Notes under the pieces: generated by a model
Told to the model about the DNA's origin: nothing
Database searches by the model: none
Seen by the model: only the letters and a program-made list of their open reading frames with translations
Shown: one piece after another, positions 43,859 through 52,080 of the stretch
Layout: each line of letters opens with the position of its first letter
Position numbering within the stretch: position 1 is the stretch's first letter
Translations under genes and position numbers: made by a program
NCBI GenBank assembly: GCA_963667075.1
Contig: OY762938.1
Span: 1,798,001-1,862,000, forward strand
DNA from: G963667075 sp963667075
Lineage (GTDB): Bacteria; Pseudomonadota; Alphaproteobacteria; Micavibrionales; Micavibrionaceae
Direction: 5' to 3'
DNA length: 64,000 bases

Positions 43859-43935
43859 GGGCCTGTAGCTCAGTTGGTTAGAGCGGTCCGCTCATAACGG
43901 ATTGGTCGCTGGTTCGAGTCCGGCCAGGCCCACCA
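43859..43935 (+). tRNA. tRNA with CAU anticodon, probably tRNA-Ile2
   Basis: A 77-base cloverleaf: acceptor GGGCCTG/CAGGCCC, D arm GCTC...GAGC, anticodon stem GTCCG/CGGAT with loop CTCATAA (anticodon CAU), T arm GCTGG-TTCGAGT-CCGGC, and an encoded CCA. The acceptor sequence equals that typical of alphaproteobacterial tRNA-Ile(GAU), so lysidine-modified tRNA-Ile2 is more likely than elongator tRNA-Met. Confidence 0.93.
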
Positions 43936-44053
43936 TTTTTTCGACGGATTTTTTTGTTTTGCTTCGTTATGTGTTATAATGGAGTATGGAAGCGGGAATG
44001 CTTCCCTGATTGATGTACACAAATATACAAAGGATTTGTAGGAGTTTGTAAGG

Positions 44054-44404
44054 ATGGCACTTGTCGCCGGCGCATCGCGGTATTATAACGCGGCCTTGTA
44101 TGGGAACCAGCAGGGAAGTGTTATGACGACTCCAAATCTTCTCTCTGATAGTATGGGTGCTGTAGATCTCCTTGATATTGGCCGTCAGGATAATGGAATC
44201 GGCCTGTCTGCAAGTGCGCGGGCCCTTAATAAACAGTTTCTTGAACAGACCAGTAACGGCTTCAATACAATCTTTTCGCTAAGCACCTATCAGATGACAT
44301 CGACGGATACGATGAAACAGCAGATTGAAGCCTTGCGCGCAAGACTGCCTGACAGCAAAATTGCTGACTATGTGCGTGGTGACAATGTAGATGAAGAAGT
44401 CTGA
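44054..44404 (+). CDS. Protein of unknown function (116 aa)
   Basis: A GTAAGGATG start, with AGGAG upstream, supports expression. The protein has MALVAGASRYYNAALYGNQQ, then a hydrophilic middle (LLDIGRQDNGIGLSASARALN) and a C-terminal helix (DTMKQQIEALRARLPDSK). No signal peptide or membrane segment is seen. Family not recognised. It lies just before a sigma-54 activator gene on the same strand. Confidence 0.6.
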   Translation: MALVAGASRYYNAALYGNQQGSVMTTPNLLSDSMGAVDLLDIGRQDNGIGLSASARALNKQFLEQTSNGFNTIFSLSTYQMTSTDTMKQQIEALRARLPDSKIADYVRGDNVDEEV

Positions 44405-44516
44405 TTATATTCGTTACATGTTGACATAAGTTTGCGCAATAGTTATAACGGAACATAGCTTTACGGATAATAAAATATTAAAAACGGCCGCTCGGCGGTA
44501 GCGATAATGGGAAGAT

Positions 44517-45788
44517 ATGTTTCACGAATTCAGGGTTTCTGAAGAGGCTAGGTCTGTCTCTGAAGTACAGGTGGCGATCAATCAGCTAAAATATAGTGAT
44601 AAAATAGTGCCGGTCATTTGTTTGAGAGAAGAGGGGGCAGGCGTACGTTATTTGGCACCATACGGGCTTGTGGCAGGCAGGCTTGAGATGGCCGGTATAT
44701 CAGAGCATTATGTGGGGGTTTCAGCGTTCAGGGGGCGTATAAAATCTTACTGGGAAGAACCTTCGCATGCGGGCGTTTATGTTATTGGCGCGCGTAAACA
44801 GAAGGATTTTGCTTTTTTTGGTGAGGCGGCCAGACAAAAAATGGAGGCGTGTGGCGTTGTTGCCCCAGAGCCTGCACCTGCACCTGCACCTGCACCTCTC
44901 TCAAACAAGCCGCCTGAGGCAGATGATGTCACTGGTGAGCCTGCACAAAATATTATTTCCATTTATGAATCTATGGGCCTGATCCCATCGGATCACCAAG
45001 CTATGAGGGCTATGTACGGGCATCTTTCACTGGTTGCGCCAACGCCTCTTACGGTTCTTCTCTGTGGTGAAACGGGGACAGGGAAGGAAGGGCTGGCTGA
45101 AGCATTGCACCGCGCCTCTTCCCGTCATGACAAGCCTTTTTATACGCTTAACTGTGCGGCTATGAACAAGGATTTGGTCAGGGCAGAGTTGTTTGGTCAT
45201 AAGAAGGGTGCTTTTACAGGGGCTTATAGAAGCAGTGATGGTATAATAAGCTGTGCTGATGAAGGGACCTTGTTCATAGATGAAATTCATCATATGCCGA
45301 CGGAAGGGCAGCAGGCTTTGTTACGCTTTCTGGATAGTGGAGAATATTCTGCTGTAGGGGATGAGAAGGTAAAAAAAGCGGATGTCAGGATTGTTGCGGC
45401 AACGAATCAGACTATCAAAGGACTCGTTAATAGTGGTAGTTTTCTAAAAGATCTGTTTTACCGGCTTGATCAGTTTACAGCGCACATATTGCCCTTGCGG
45501 GAGAGAAGGCAGGATGTCACGAAATTATCACAGCATTTTGCGCAAGCCTTTGCCAAAGCAATAGCGTATGAAAAACCGCCTGAGATAACATTTGATGCAC
45601 AGTGCAAGATTCTTGAACATAAGTGGCCTGGTAATGTCAGGGAATTGAGCAGTGCTATGGCACGGGCTGTAACCTTTAGTCAGGGAAGGCCTATAAAGCC
45701 GGAACATGTTATACTGACACAGGGGATTAACCTGAACGGGACAATTACGCCGATGCCTGCGCCTGTCCTGTCTCATTGCAAGGTGTAG
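44517..45788 (+). CDS. Sigma-54-dependent activator without a C-terminal HTH
   Basis: The central AAA+ domain has GETGTGKE (residues 184-191, Walker A), the sigma-54-contacting GAFTGA (231-236), GTLFIDEIHHMP (Walker B) and a WPGNVREL segment. The N-terminal ~130 residues form an unrecognised sensor-like domain. A (PA)n linker coded by hexanucleotide repeats joins the two. The protein ends shortly after the AAA+ lid (KPEHVILTQGINLNG), where a Fis-type helix-turn-helix is usual, so it may act without binding DNA itself. Its end overlaps waaA on the opposite strand by 44 bases. Confidence 0.85.
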   Translation: MFHEFRVSEEARSVSEVQVAINQLKYSDKIVPVICLREEGAGVRYLAPYGLVAGRLEMAGISEHYVGVSAFRGRIKSYWEEPSHAGVYVIGARKQKDFAFFGEAARQKMEACGVVAPEPAPAPAPAPLSNKPPEADDVTGEPAQNIISIYESMGLIPSDHQAMRAMYGHLSLVAPTPLTVLLCGETGTGKEGLAEALHRASSRHDKPFYTLNCAAMNKDLVRAELFGHKKGAFTGAYRSSDGIISCADEGTLFIDEIHHMPTEGQQALLRFLDSGEYSAVGDEKVKKADVRIVAATNQTIKGLVNSGSFLKDLFYRLDQFTAHILPLRERRQDVTKLSQHFAQAFAKAIAYEKPPEITFDAQCKILEHKWPGNVRELSSAMARAVTFSQGRPIKPEHVILTQGINLNGTITPMPAPVLSHCKV

Positions 45789-47058
45789 GGGAAGAGAGCG
45801 GAGAGTCTATATGCTCCATCACTTTACCTACAATGCCTGATTTCTTGCTGGCGAAAGAAAGGCCGGCATTTCTAAGATCGCACAGCATTTTTCTGTCGTT
45901 GAACAATTTTCGCAAAGTGTCTTCGAAGTCTTGCGTGTTTTTAAGCTCTAATGCGGCACCGGCTTTGTCCATTTCATCAAATATTTGTGCAAGATTCTGG
46001 ACATAAGGGCCGTGGAGTGTGGCACAGTTCAGTAGCGCGGCCTCGATCGGATTGTGGCCGCCGCCGCCATCATCACTGAAAGAACGGCCAATCACAGCGA
46101 TGGGGGACAGGCTGTAAAATAGCCCTAATTCCCCTAGTGTATCGGCGATATATATATCGGTGTTGTTATCTGGCAATTTACGGAACTCACCTCTTAAGCG
46201 GCTGATTATATTCTCTTTATCACAGGTTTCTTTTATTTCCGTCCGTCTTTCGGGGTGCCGGGGGACGATGATGGTGAGCAGGGTCGGGAACTCTTTTTTA
46301 AGTTTTTTATGCAGCGCGCAAGCCAGATGTTCTTCGCCTGCGTGTGTGCTGGCGTAAAGCCATAGGAGGCGTCCTTTGGTGGCGTTTTTAAGTTTGTCAA
46401 AGGCTCCCTTATCACAAGGGAGCGGGCTTGCGCTATATTTCAGATTGTCTGTGACATGGACATTCTTTGCACCTAAGGTTTCATATGATTTTTTATCCGT
46501 GTCTGTCTGGCAGAGAATAGCAGAGAAGGAGGAGAGCATGGTGCGTGCGGCTGAGCCAAGTAAACGCCACCGTTTAAGAGAACGGGGAGACATGCGTGCG
46601 TTAATCAGGAAGGCTGGAATATTCTGCTTTTTTATCTCTAAAAGCATGTTAGGCCAGAGTTCTGATTCCATCCACAAGACTAAATCAGGTTTCCAGTGCG
46701 TTAAGAACTTTTTTGTCCATGAGGGGTGATCCAGTGGGTAAAACTGGTGAAAAGCGCGGTCTGGCAGGCGTTTACTCATCAGATCGGCCGATGTTTTTGT
46801 GCCTGTTGTGACCATAATATGACGGTCTTTATATTTTAAAAGAAGGGCCTCTATCAGGATCAGGGCTGACTGTGCTTCGCCAACACTGGCCGCATGCAAC
46901 CATATCAGCTTGCCATGGGGGCGTTCTTTTTCTGTTATGCCCATGCGCTCATTTATGCGGGATTCGTCTTCTTTTCCCGCTCTGATCCTTTTTTTCAAGA
47001 TCCTTTTTAAGAGCGGTGCGCCAATTGTGCTTAATATGGCCTTATAAAGAAAAATCAC
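45745..47058 (-). CDS. waaA: 3-deoxy-D-manno-octulosonic acid (Kdo) transferase
   Basis: This GT-B glycosyltransferase adds Kdo to lipid A precursor at the cytoplasmic face of the inner membrane. It starts with a membrane-anchor-like helix (FLYKAILSTIGAPLLKRIL). It has LIWLHAASVGEAQSALILIEALL, MVTTGTKTSADLM, LDHPSWTKKFLTHWKPDLVLWMESELWPNML, LLWLYASTHAGEEHLACAL, and GRSFSDDGGGGHNPIEAALLNC. The length, 437 residues, is normal. Start ATG at 47058. Confidence 0.95.
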   Translation of the reverse strand: MIFLYKAILSTIGAPLLKRILKKRIRAGKEDESRINERMGITEKERPHGKLIWLHAASVGEAQSALILIEALLLKYKDRHIMVTTGTKTSADLMSKRLPDRAFHQFYPLDHPSWTKKFLTHWKPDLVLWMESELWPNMLLEIKKQNIPAFLINARMSPRSLKRWRLLGSAARTMLSSFSAILCQTDTDKKSYETLGAKNVHVTDNLKYSASPLPCDKGAFDKLKNATKGRLLWLYASTHAGEEHLACALHKKLKKEFPTLLTIIVPRHPERRTEIKETCDKENIISRLRGEFRKLPDNNTDIYIADTLGELGLFYSLSPIAVIGRSFSDDGGGGHNPIEAALLNCATLHGPYVQNLAQIFDEMDKAGAALELKNTQDFEDTLRKLFNDRKMLCDLRNAGLSFASKKSGIVGKVMEHIDSPLSSPTPCNETGQAQASA

Positions 47059-47124
47059 AAATTTAACTTTCTCTTAGTAACGGGCTGTTAATTATATATA
47101 TAGCAGAGAATTAAGGAGCCTGTC

Positions 47125-47433
47125 ATGCGCCGTGTTTACTATACAAAAACAAAATCACCAGAGAGAAAAAAGCTGGAACAGCAGGCTTTAATGGCGTTGC
47201 GTACAGCAAAGGAAAATATTGGTGAAACGTTGTTGGAAAAAGTGCGTAGCGCAATTGAAACACATCCGCAAGGAGATGCCTATATTAAGGCGATGATAGA
47301 AGAGCAGCCGGATGAAAACGGCATGATAAAAATAAATAAAGCCAGAACGCTTGATGTCGTTCTTCAGTTCGCCAGATTGTGTCCGGATAAGGCCGCAATG
47401 TGTAAAGCATTAGCACAAAGGGCTTTTAGCTAA
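47125..47433 (+). CDS. Small helical protein of unknown function (102 aa)
   Basis: AAGGAGCC lies before the ATG. It is a soluble, helical, charged protein with RKKLEQQALMALRTAKENIGE, then LLEKVRSAIETHPQGDAYI and a C-terminal MCKALAQRAFS. No signal or membrane segment is present. Family not recognised. It is divergent from waaA and converges with the secreted-protein pair. Confidence 0.6.
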   Translation: MRRVYYTKTKSPERKKLEQQALMALRTAKENIGETLLEKVRSAIETHPQGDAYIKAMIEEQPDENGMIKINKARTLDVVLQFARLCPDKAAMCKALAQRAFS

Positions 47434-47462
47434 TCTGTAGAAACCTGCGCAAGAGCACTACA

Positions 47463-48128
47463 TTAGTAAGTAAGAAACAGACGGTTTGTTTTTTTTGTAT
47501 CTTGTGTTTGCGTCTTATTTTCTGTCTCGTCTCTTTCAGCAAAGGTTCTTTTAGGCGCGTAAGGCGTTATCTTCGTATGTACGTATTCTTGTCTCGTTTT
47601 TGCTGTATTTGCTGTATTTCTATTTGTTTTTCTTTTTTCGTTCTTTGATGCTTCTCTTTGCGCTCTGTTTCTTTCATTTTGAGCCATGGATTTTTGCAGT
47701 TCTCTATCAAGATCGGCTCGAGATTTTGCCAAAGCGCTGTCCACAACATTTTGTGCTCTTTGACTGGCCAGACGGGCCTGCTTTCTGAGGGCTTCCTCAT
47801 TTGATATGGTTCGGGTGCTTTTACTCACATCAGCTATGCTGGCTTCCAACGCATTTATTTCCTTGTTGTAAGGGTTATAGGCGTTTCTTGTCTCGCGCAG
47901 CGAGTATGAGCGCGTGGTGGCGGAAGAGTCTCCTTCGCTTTTCCTTTCCCCAAATCCGAAAAAGAAGGGGGTTTGGTCCTTTGCTTGCCCCCGTCCGTCA
48001 CTATTCAAAAATAGACCTTCTGAAAAGGATGGGCCATGAAACAGCGGTAACAGAAACAGCGCGAGGAACAAAACCCGTGCCAGGCGGAGGCCTGTATGTG
48101 TGTCGTTCGGTAGGGCAGTCGTTTTCAT
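47463..48128 (-). CDS. Exported coiled-coil protein of unknown function (221 aa)
   Basis: A signal peptide (LARVLFLALFLLPLFHGPSFS) is followed by a polar region. A coiled-coil-like helix follows (NEEALRKQARLASQRAQNVV, LAKSRADLDRELQKSMAQNE). The C terminus is basic, rich in Lys, Thr, Asn and Arg. It starts 12 bases downstream of the other exported gene, so they probably form an operon. I do not recognise either family. Confidence 0.6.
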   Translation of the reverse strand: MKTTALPNDTHTGLRLARVLFLALFLLPLFHGPSFSEGLFLNSDGRGQAKDQTPFFFGFGERKSEGDSSATTRSYSLRETRNAYNPYNKEINALEASIADVSKSTRTISNEEALRKQARLASQRAQNVVDSALAKSRADLDRELQKSMAQNERNRAQREASKNEKRKTNRNTANTAKTRQEYVHTKITPYAPKRTFAERDETENKTQTQDTKKTNRLFLTY

Positions 48129-48140
48129 GTTTCACATTCC

Positions 48141-49028
48141 TTATTGTACGCAGTTTTTTCCTTGTTTATCCGGGTGACAACCTGGGTTGGCGCAGAAAAT
48201 CTCAGGATAGTTGCCATCAGAGGAAATAACCTCCACGCCGGTCAGTATTTTACCCGAATTACAGTCTTTGAAGAAAGGTGTGCCAACAGGTTCTGTTACT
48301 TCATAATAGTTTACGATGGGGTCGAAAAACTCCGAACCGTACAGAGAGTCTGCTCTGGCTGTCATACTGGTTGAGACGAAGTTCGCCATTTTCCAGTGAT
48401 TCGGCGTATCATGAGACGCGGCACTGCACTTTAAATCTTTGGGATAGTCTCTTAAATCGTTTTCATGATCGACAAGGTCTTGAAAAGACATGAAATAAGA
48501 CTGGTTTTCGTGGTTTTGGCACATGTAAAAGGCCCACAGTTTGTACATGTAGGCGCAGTCGACATAGCCGCCATTGTGCAAATTGGTTGTAAGATCAATC
48601 TTGGTGCCATCCATATGATCACCGCCCAGATCATAACCATAGTTGTTTTTTGTAAACTTACCGAGAGGTGCGCCTACAGCATCTGTCAGGGCATCGCCGA
48701 GAGCGTCGTCGCGGTCTATATCACTGAAAAGTTTACCCAGATGACTGGCCGCATGCTTGCCAAATGTATCAAAGCATGTGAGTTCCAGCACACTGTCAGG
48801 TTTCCATATGAAGAAAACATTTGCTTCTATTTCACGCTGTGCCTGTTCCCAGGCTTTGTAGTGCAGAGATTGCCAGTAGTCACGGTCACAGGCATTTGAT
48901 AAATAAGGATTTAAACCGGCCTTTGCCGTCGTTAAGGGGAGAATCGTTCCGCAGAACAGGAGCAGCAAGAAAAAAAACGGAATAACGGCTGGTTTCGAAG
49001 GCAAAGTGTAATAATCAGGTTTTCTCAT
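48141..49028 (-). CDS. Cysteine-rich exported protein of unknown function (295 aa)
   Basis: A signal peptide (PAVIPFFFLLLLFCGTILPL... with a likely cut after TAKA) precedes a mature protein with about nine Cys residues, for example NACDRDYW, VLELTCFDTFG, GGYVDCAYMYKL, YMCQNHEN and ANPGCHPDKQG. These could form disulfides in the periplasm. The chain is otherwise of mixed composition with no membrane segment. The layout reminds me of accessory proteins of secretion loci, but I cannot support that here. Paired with the coiled-coil exported protein. Confidence 0.65.
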   Translation of the reverse strand: MRKPDYYTLPSKPAVIPFFFLLLLFCGTILPLTTAKAGLNPYLSNACDRDYWQSLHYKAWEQAQREIEANVFFIWKPDSVLELTCFDTFGKHAASHLGKLFSDIDRDDALGDALTDAVGAPLGKFTKNNYGYDLGGDHMDGTKIDLTTNLHNGGYVDCAYMYKLWAFYMCQNHENQSYFMSFQDLVDHENDLRDYPKDLKCSAASHDTPNHWKMANFVSTSMTARADSLYGSEFFDPIVNYYEVTEPVGTPFFKDCNSGKILTGVEVISSDGNYPEIFCANPGCHPDKQGKNCVQ

Positions 49029-49135
49029 GATTTCTCTAGCTCTCTGGCTTTGTTAGTTAAACATCAAACGCATGCAGACTATATTCGTAAAATTTTACAG
49101 GAGTTTTGGGTTTTGATGCAAACTTTTAAGGTTTT

Positions 49136-49357
49136 TTATGCGGCATCTTCCAAGTCAATATCCAAAATGGACATGGTGACGGTATAGGATGTTTCTCCCT
49201 CGTCTACATCCTTGTAGAGTGTGGCTATGAATTCCCCTCCAAGCAGGACTTCGGCAGAGTCGCCTTGCTTCCTTTTCTTTAAGGTAAAGCCGATATTACC
49301 GAACTTCCTGCGAAGATAGTCCTGCAGTTGTTGTATTTCTCTATTATCCAGATCCAT
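49136..49357 (-). CDS. DUF3126-family protein (73 aa)
   Basis: This small protein matches the alphaproteobacterial DUF3126 family. It has QLQDYLRRKFGNIGFTLKKR, then SAEVLLGGEFIATLYKDVDEGE and the closing MSILDIDLEDAA. It is cytoplasmic, of unknown function. It lies 7 bases downstream of an acyltransferase gene on the same strand. Confidence 0.93.
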   Translation of the reverse strand: MDLDNREIQQLQDYLRRKFGNIGFTLKKRKQGDSAEVLLGGEFIATLYKDVDEGETSYTVTMSILDIDLEDAA

Positions 49358-49364
49358 TTGTTTT

Positions 49365-50141
49365 TTACTCCGTTTCGTAGGTCAGGGACTCTAAAATAAC
49401 ATGATGGCAGGCTTTTGAAAGAGATTTTCTGTTTTCAAAGGCTGCGACTGTTAAAGGTTCATGAAAAAACAGGGTGATGTTTACCCCTTTGTTTTTGGCC
49501 AGTGTCCATAAATGAGGGACGAGCTCGTCTTCTTCTCTGTACCAGGCGTAGATATCGCGCTGTGCTTGAGTCTCCTGTTTTTCCCCGTTTACTTTTGTAA
49601 TTTGAATCGTAAAGGGTTGAATAGGGATGTGCTTATACGGCTCATCGAACATGACGGCGAGCAGGCTGGATTTAAATGGTTTTACTTCAGCACCGTTTGT
49701 AGAGGTTGCTTCCGGGAACATGATCAGGCTTTTCTTTTCTTTTAGAAAGCGGCCCAGATGGTTGTTTTCTTTTCTGGTATCCTGCCTTGCTCGGCTGACA
49801 AAGGCCGTTTGTGACAGTTTGGCCAGTATCCCGAACAAGGGCCAGTTTTCAACATCACTCTTGGCCACAAAGGAAGCGTTTAGAACACAGCCAATAACAG
49901 GGATATCAAGGTAGGAAATATGGTTGCTGACATATAGGGTCTGTTTGTTTTTTAGGGGCGTGCCTATAACCCGGTATCTTAATCCAAAAACCAGACAAAC
50001 GCCTTTGTGCCATAATTTGGGTATAATATAAGAATATTTTCCTTTATGGATAAAAAGGACGAGGGCTTGCGGCAAGATCAGAAGGCCTGTCCACAATAAG
50101 AAAAACAGTAACTTTAAAACGGCTTTTGTTTTCTGGAGCAT
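49365..50141 (-). CDS. olsA: 1-acyl-glycerol-3-phosphate acyltransferase, OlsA-like
   Basis: This membrane-associated acyltransferase (258 residues) has the LPLAT motifs NHISYLDIP (H-x4-D) and FPEATSTNGAEV. An N-terminal membrane segment (LLFFLLWTGLLILPQALVL) precedes them. It starts 5 bases after an OlsB-like gene, and the two are expected to make ornithine lipid, OlsA adding the second acyl chain to lyso-ornithine lipid. PlsC activity in phospholipid synthesis is an alternative. Confidence 0.8.
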   Translation of the reverse strand: MLQKTKAVLKLLFFLLWTGLLILPQALVLFIHKGKYSYIIPKLWHKGVCLVFGLRYRVIGTPLKNKQTLYVSNHISYLDIPVIGCVLNASFVAKSDVENWPLFGILAKLSQTAFVSRARQDTRKENNHLGRFLKEKKSLIMFPEATSTNGAEVKPFKSSLLAVMFDEPYKHIPIQPFTIQITKVNGEKQETQAQRDIYAWYREEDELVPHLWTLAKNKGVNITLFFHEPLTVAAFENRKSLSKACHHVILESLTYETE

Positions 50142-50146
50142 CTTAA

Positions 50147-50938
50147 TTAATCGGCGGGTCTTTGTGTTTTTCTTTCATAGTGCTTGATGTAGCGGGATGT
50201 AACTTTGTCAGTCGGCAGGACAATACAGACATCTGTTGTGTTGAACTGATAATCAACATAAGCCCCATCGCCAATCATGGCCCCCAGCCTCAGATATCCC
50301 TTGATAAGCGGGGGGAGGGCCATAAAGGCTTTCTTGGCGTCAATTTCATCTTTTGGATGCAGATTCATGTCAGTGTAGACCGCATCCAGTGCCCTTGGCT
50401 GTAAGTCTGGTGTGGCCAGATGATAATGGTAGAGATAGGCCAGTTCCTGAGAAAATTTCTGTGGGTCTGTGCCGTGAAGGCTGGCACAGCCAAACATCAG
50501 GTCAATGTTATAGTCCCACAAATATTGTGCGATTCCTTCCCATAATTTCTGGAGGACAGGGCGTGTTCTGTATAGTGGAAGAACACAGGACCGGCCAAGT
50601 TCCAGCAGTTCCAGACCAGAATCCAAAAGTGTTGAGATGTCATATTCAGCACATGTATAAAAGCGTCCTGCTTTTTCAGCCTGGACTTTGCGGAGCAGGC
50701 GGTAGGTGCCTACGATAGCATCGACGTCATCACCGAGCTTGTGATCAATAACAATCAGATGGTCGGTGAAGTCATCATATGAGTCAAAGTCACACTTGAT
50801 GGCTTTCATCTCGGGTGTAGGTGTTGCGCCGAATTCTTCGTAGAATACGTTATACCTCAAGTGCTGGGCCGCTTTTATCTCTTTTTCATTTTGTGCAAGG
50901 CGAACCGATATGCCTTTTTCTTCTGCGGGAAGTGTCAT
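50147..50938 (-). CDS. olsB: OlsB-like N-acyltransferase (ornithine lipid synthesis)
   Basis: This 263-residue protein has the GNAT/hemolysin-like acyltransferase fold. It has RLAQNEKEIKAAQHLRYNVFYEEFGA at the start, CDFDSYDDFTDHLIVID, GTYRLLR, and GLELLELGRSCVLPLYRTRPVLQ, which fit OlsB, an L-ornithine N-alpha acyltransferase. It would pass lyso-ornithine lipid to the OlsA-like enzyme encoded next to it. A role as a related amino-acid acyltransferase is possible. Confidence 0.85.
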   Translation of the reverse strand: MTLPAEEKGISVRLAQNEKEIKAAQHLRYNVFYEEFGATPTPEMKAIKCDFDSYDDFTDHLIVIDHKLGDDVDAIVGTYRLLRKVQAEKAGRFYTCAEYDISTLLDSGLELLELGRSCVLPLYRTRPVLQKLWEGIAQYLWDYNIDLMFGCASLHGTDPQKFSQELAYLYHYHLATPDLQPRALDAVYTDMNLHPKDEIDAKKAFMALPPLIKGYLRLGAMIGDGAYVDYQFNTTDVCIVLPTDKVTSRYIKHYERKTQRPAD

Positions 50939-51001
50939 ATAGAGTGTATCCTATAACTGGAAATTAATGGCATAGATTAAACAAAAAAAAAGGTTATAGC
51001 A

Positions 51002-51478
51002 ATGTATTCAGTTTTATTTGTGTGTACGGGCAATATTTGTAGATCTCCTGCAGGAGATGGGGTGCTTCGTCACGTACTAAAAAAAGAGGGACTGGATGAG
51101 CGCGTTGTGGTCGATTCTGCCGGAACGCATGGTTATCATGTCGGTGATTCTCCTCATGAACGATCTATAAGGACTGCGGCAAAAAGGGGGTATCGTCTCG
51201 AGGGCCTTGTGGCTAGAAAATTTATTCAGGAAGATTTTAAAAAATTTGATTTAATTCTGGCTATGGATCAAGGGCATTACAGCGACCTGATGCGTATGGT
51301 GCCTTCCGGTTATGAGGATCGTGTCAGGCTGTTTATGGATTTTGCTAATCGATACAAACATCTCTCAGAGGTGCCGGATCCGTATTATGGCGGAATTGAA
51401 GATTACGAATATATGATGGATTTGATAGAGGATGGCATGGAAGGTTTAATGTCCGAGATTAGATCACATATCGCCTGA
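51002..51478 (+). CDS. Low-molecular-weight protein tyrosine phosphatase
   Basis: This 158-residue cytoplasmic phosphatase carries the P-loop VCTGNICRSPAGDG, with nucleophile C8 and R14 of the Cys-x5-Arg motif. The VPDPYYGG block near residue 124 supplies the general-acid Asp. The length is normal for the family. Substrates may be protein tyrosine kinases of polysaccharide export, but no such gene is in view. Confidence 0.93.
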   Translation: MYSVLFVCTGNICRSPAGDGVLRHVLKKEGLDERVVVDSAGTHGYHVGDSPHERSIRTAAKRGYRLEGLVARKFIQEDFKKFDLILAMDQGHYSDLMRMVPSGYEDRVRLFMDFANRYKHLSEVPDPYYGGIEDYEYMMDLIEDGMEGLMSEIRSHIA

Positions 51479-51702
51479 CCATCAAAAGGCTGTACACTAA
51501 TGGATTGTGTGCTATACAAAAGTATAGTGCTTTGCATAAAGGTGATAGATAGAATCCGTACGCTACTCTTTGCTGCGGTGTGTCTTGCTTTTCTGTAAGA
51601 CTTGTCTGTAGAGTGCTTAAAGCATTGTGTTTCTGCTTATCTGGATGTTCAGGTCGTAAAAACTGCTTAATTAATCAGGCATGACAACAGGTTATTGATA
51701 TA

Positions 51703-52080
51703 ATGGCAAAAATTCTTGTTATTGATGATATGGATGGTGTGCGAAGGGCGATCTCCTCTGTTCTTAGACGGGAGGGGCACTATGTTGATGAAGCGTCCAA
51801 TGGGCAAGAGGGGCAGAATGCGATCGAAAGGGATAAATACGATCTGATTATTACAGATATGTTTATGCCCGAAAAAGATGGCTTTGATGTGATGCTGCAC
51901 GTGCAGGCCAAGGATAATCACTTGCCGGTTATCGTTATTTCCGGTGGTGGCGCGGCGTTAACGGCTGACTGGGCCCTAACAGGCGCGGAAGCTTTCGCCT
52001 CCGCAACACTGAAAAAGCCGTTTAAAACGGAAGAGCTTCTGGACGTAGTGAACAAATGCCTTTCCGGTAAAAAGGACTAG
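51703..52080 (+). CDS. Single-domain response regulator (receiver)
   Basis: This 125-residue protein is one REC domain. VIDDMDGVRRAI gives the acidic pair, IITDMFMPEKDGFD the phosphoacceptor Asp, VISGGG the switch Ser region, and LKKPFKTEELLDVV the conserved Lys-Pro. No output domain is present, so it may act as a phosphate relay or by protein contact, CheY-like. Partner kinase unknown. Its stop overlaps the symporter gene by 4 bases on the other strand. Confidence 0.93.
   Translation: MAKILVIDDMDGVRRAISSVLRREGHYVDEASNGQEGQNAIERDKYDLIITDMFMPEKDGFDVMLHVQAKDNHLPVIVISGGGAALTADWALTGAEAFASATLKKPFKTEELLDVVNKCLSGKKD

Noticed and set aside
43859..43935. tRNA as an integration site of a genomic island
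   Set aside because: No integrase gene and no repeat of the tRNA 3' end was found in the window.
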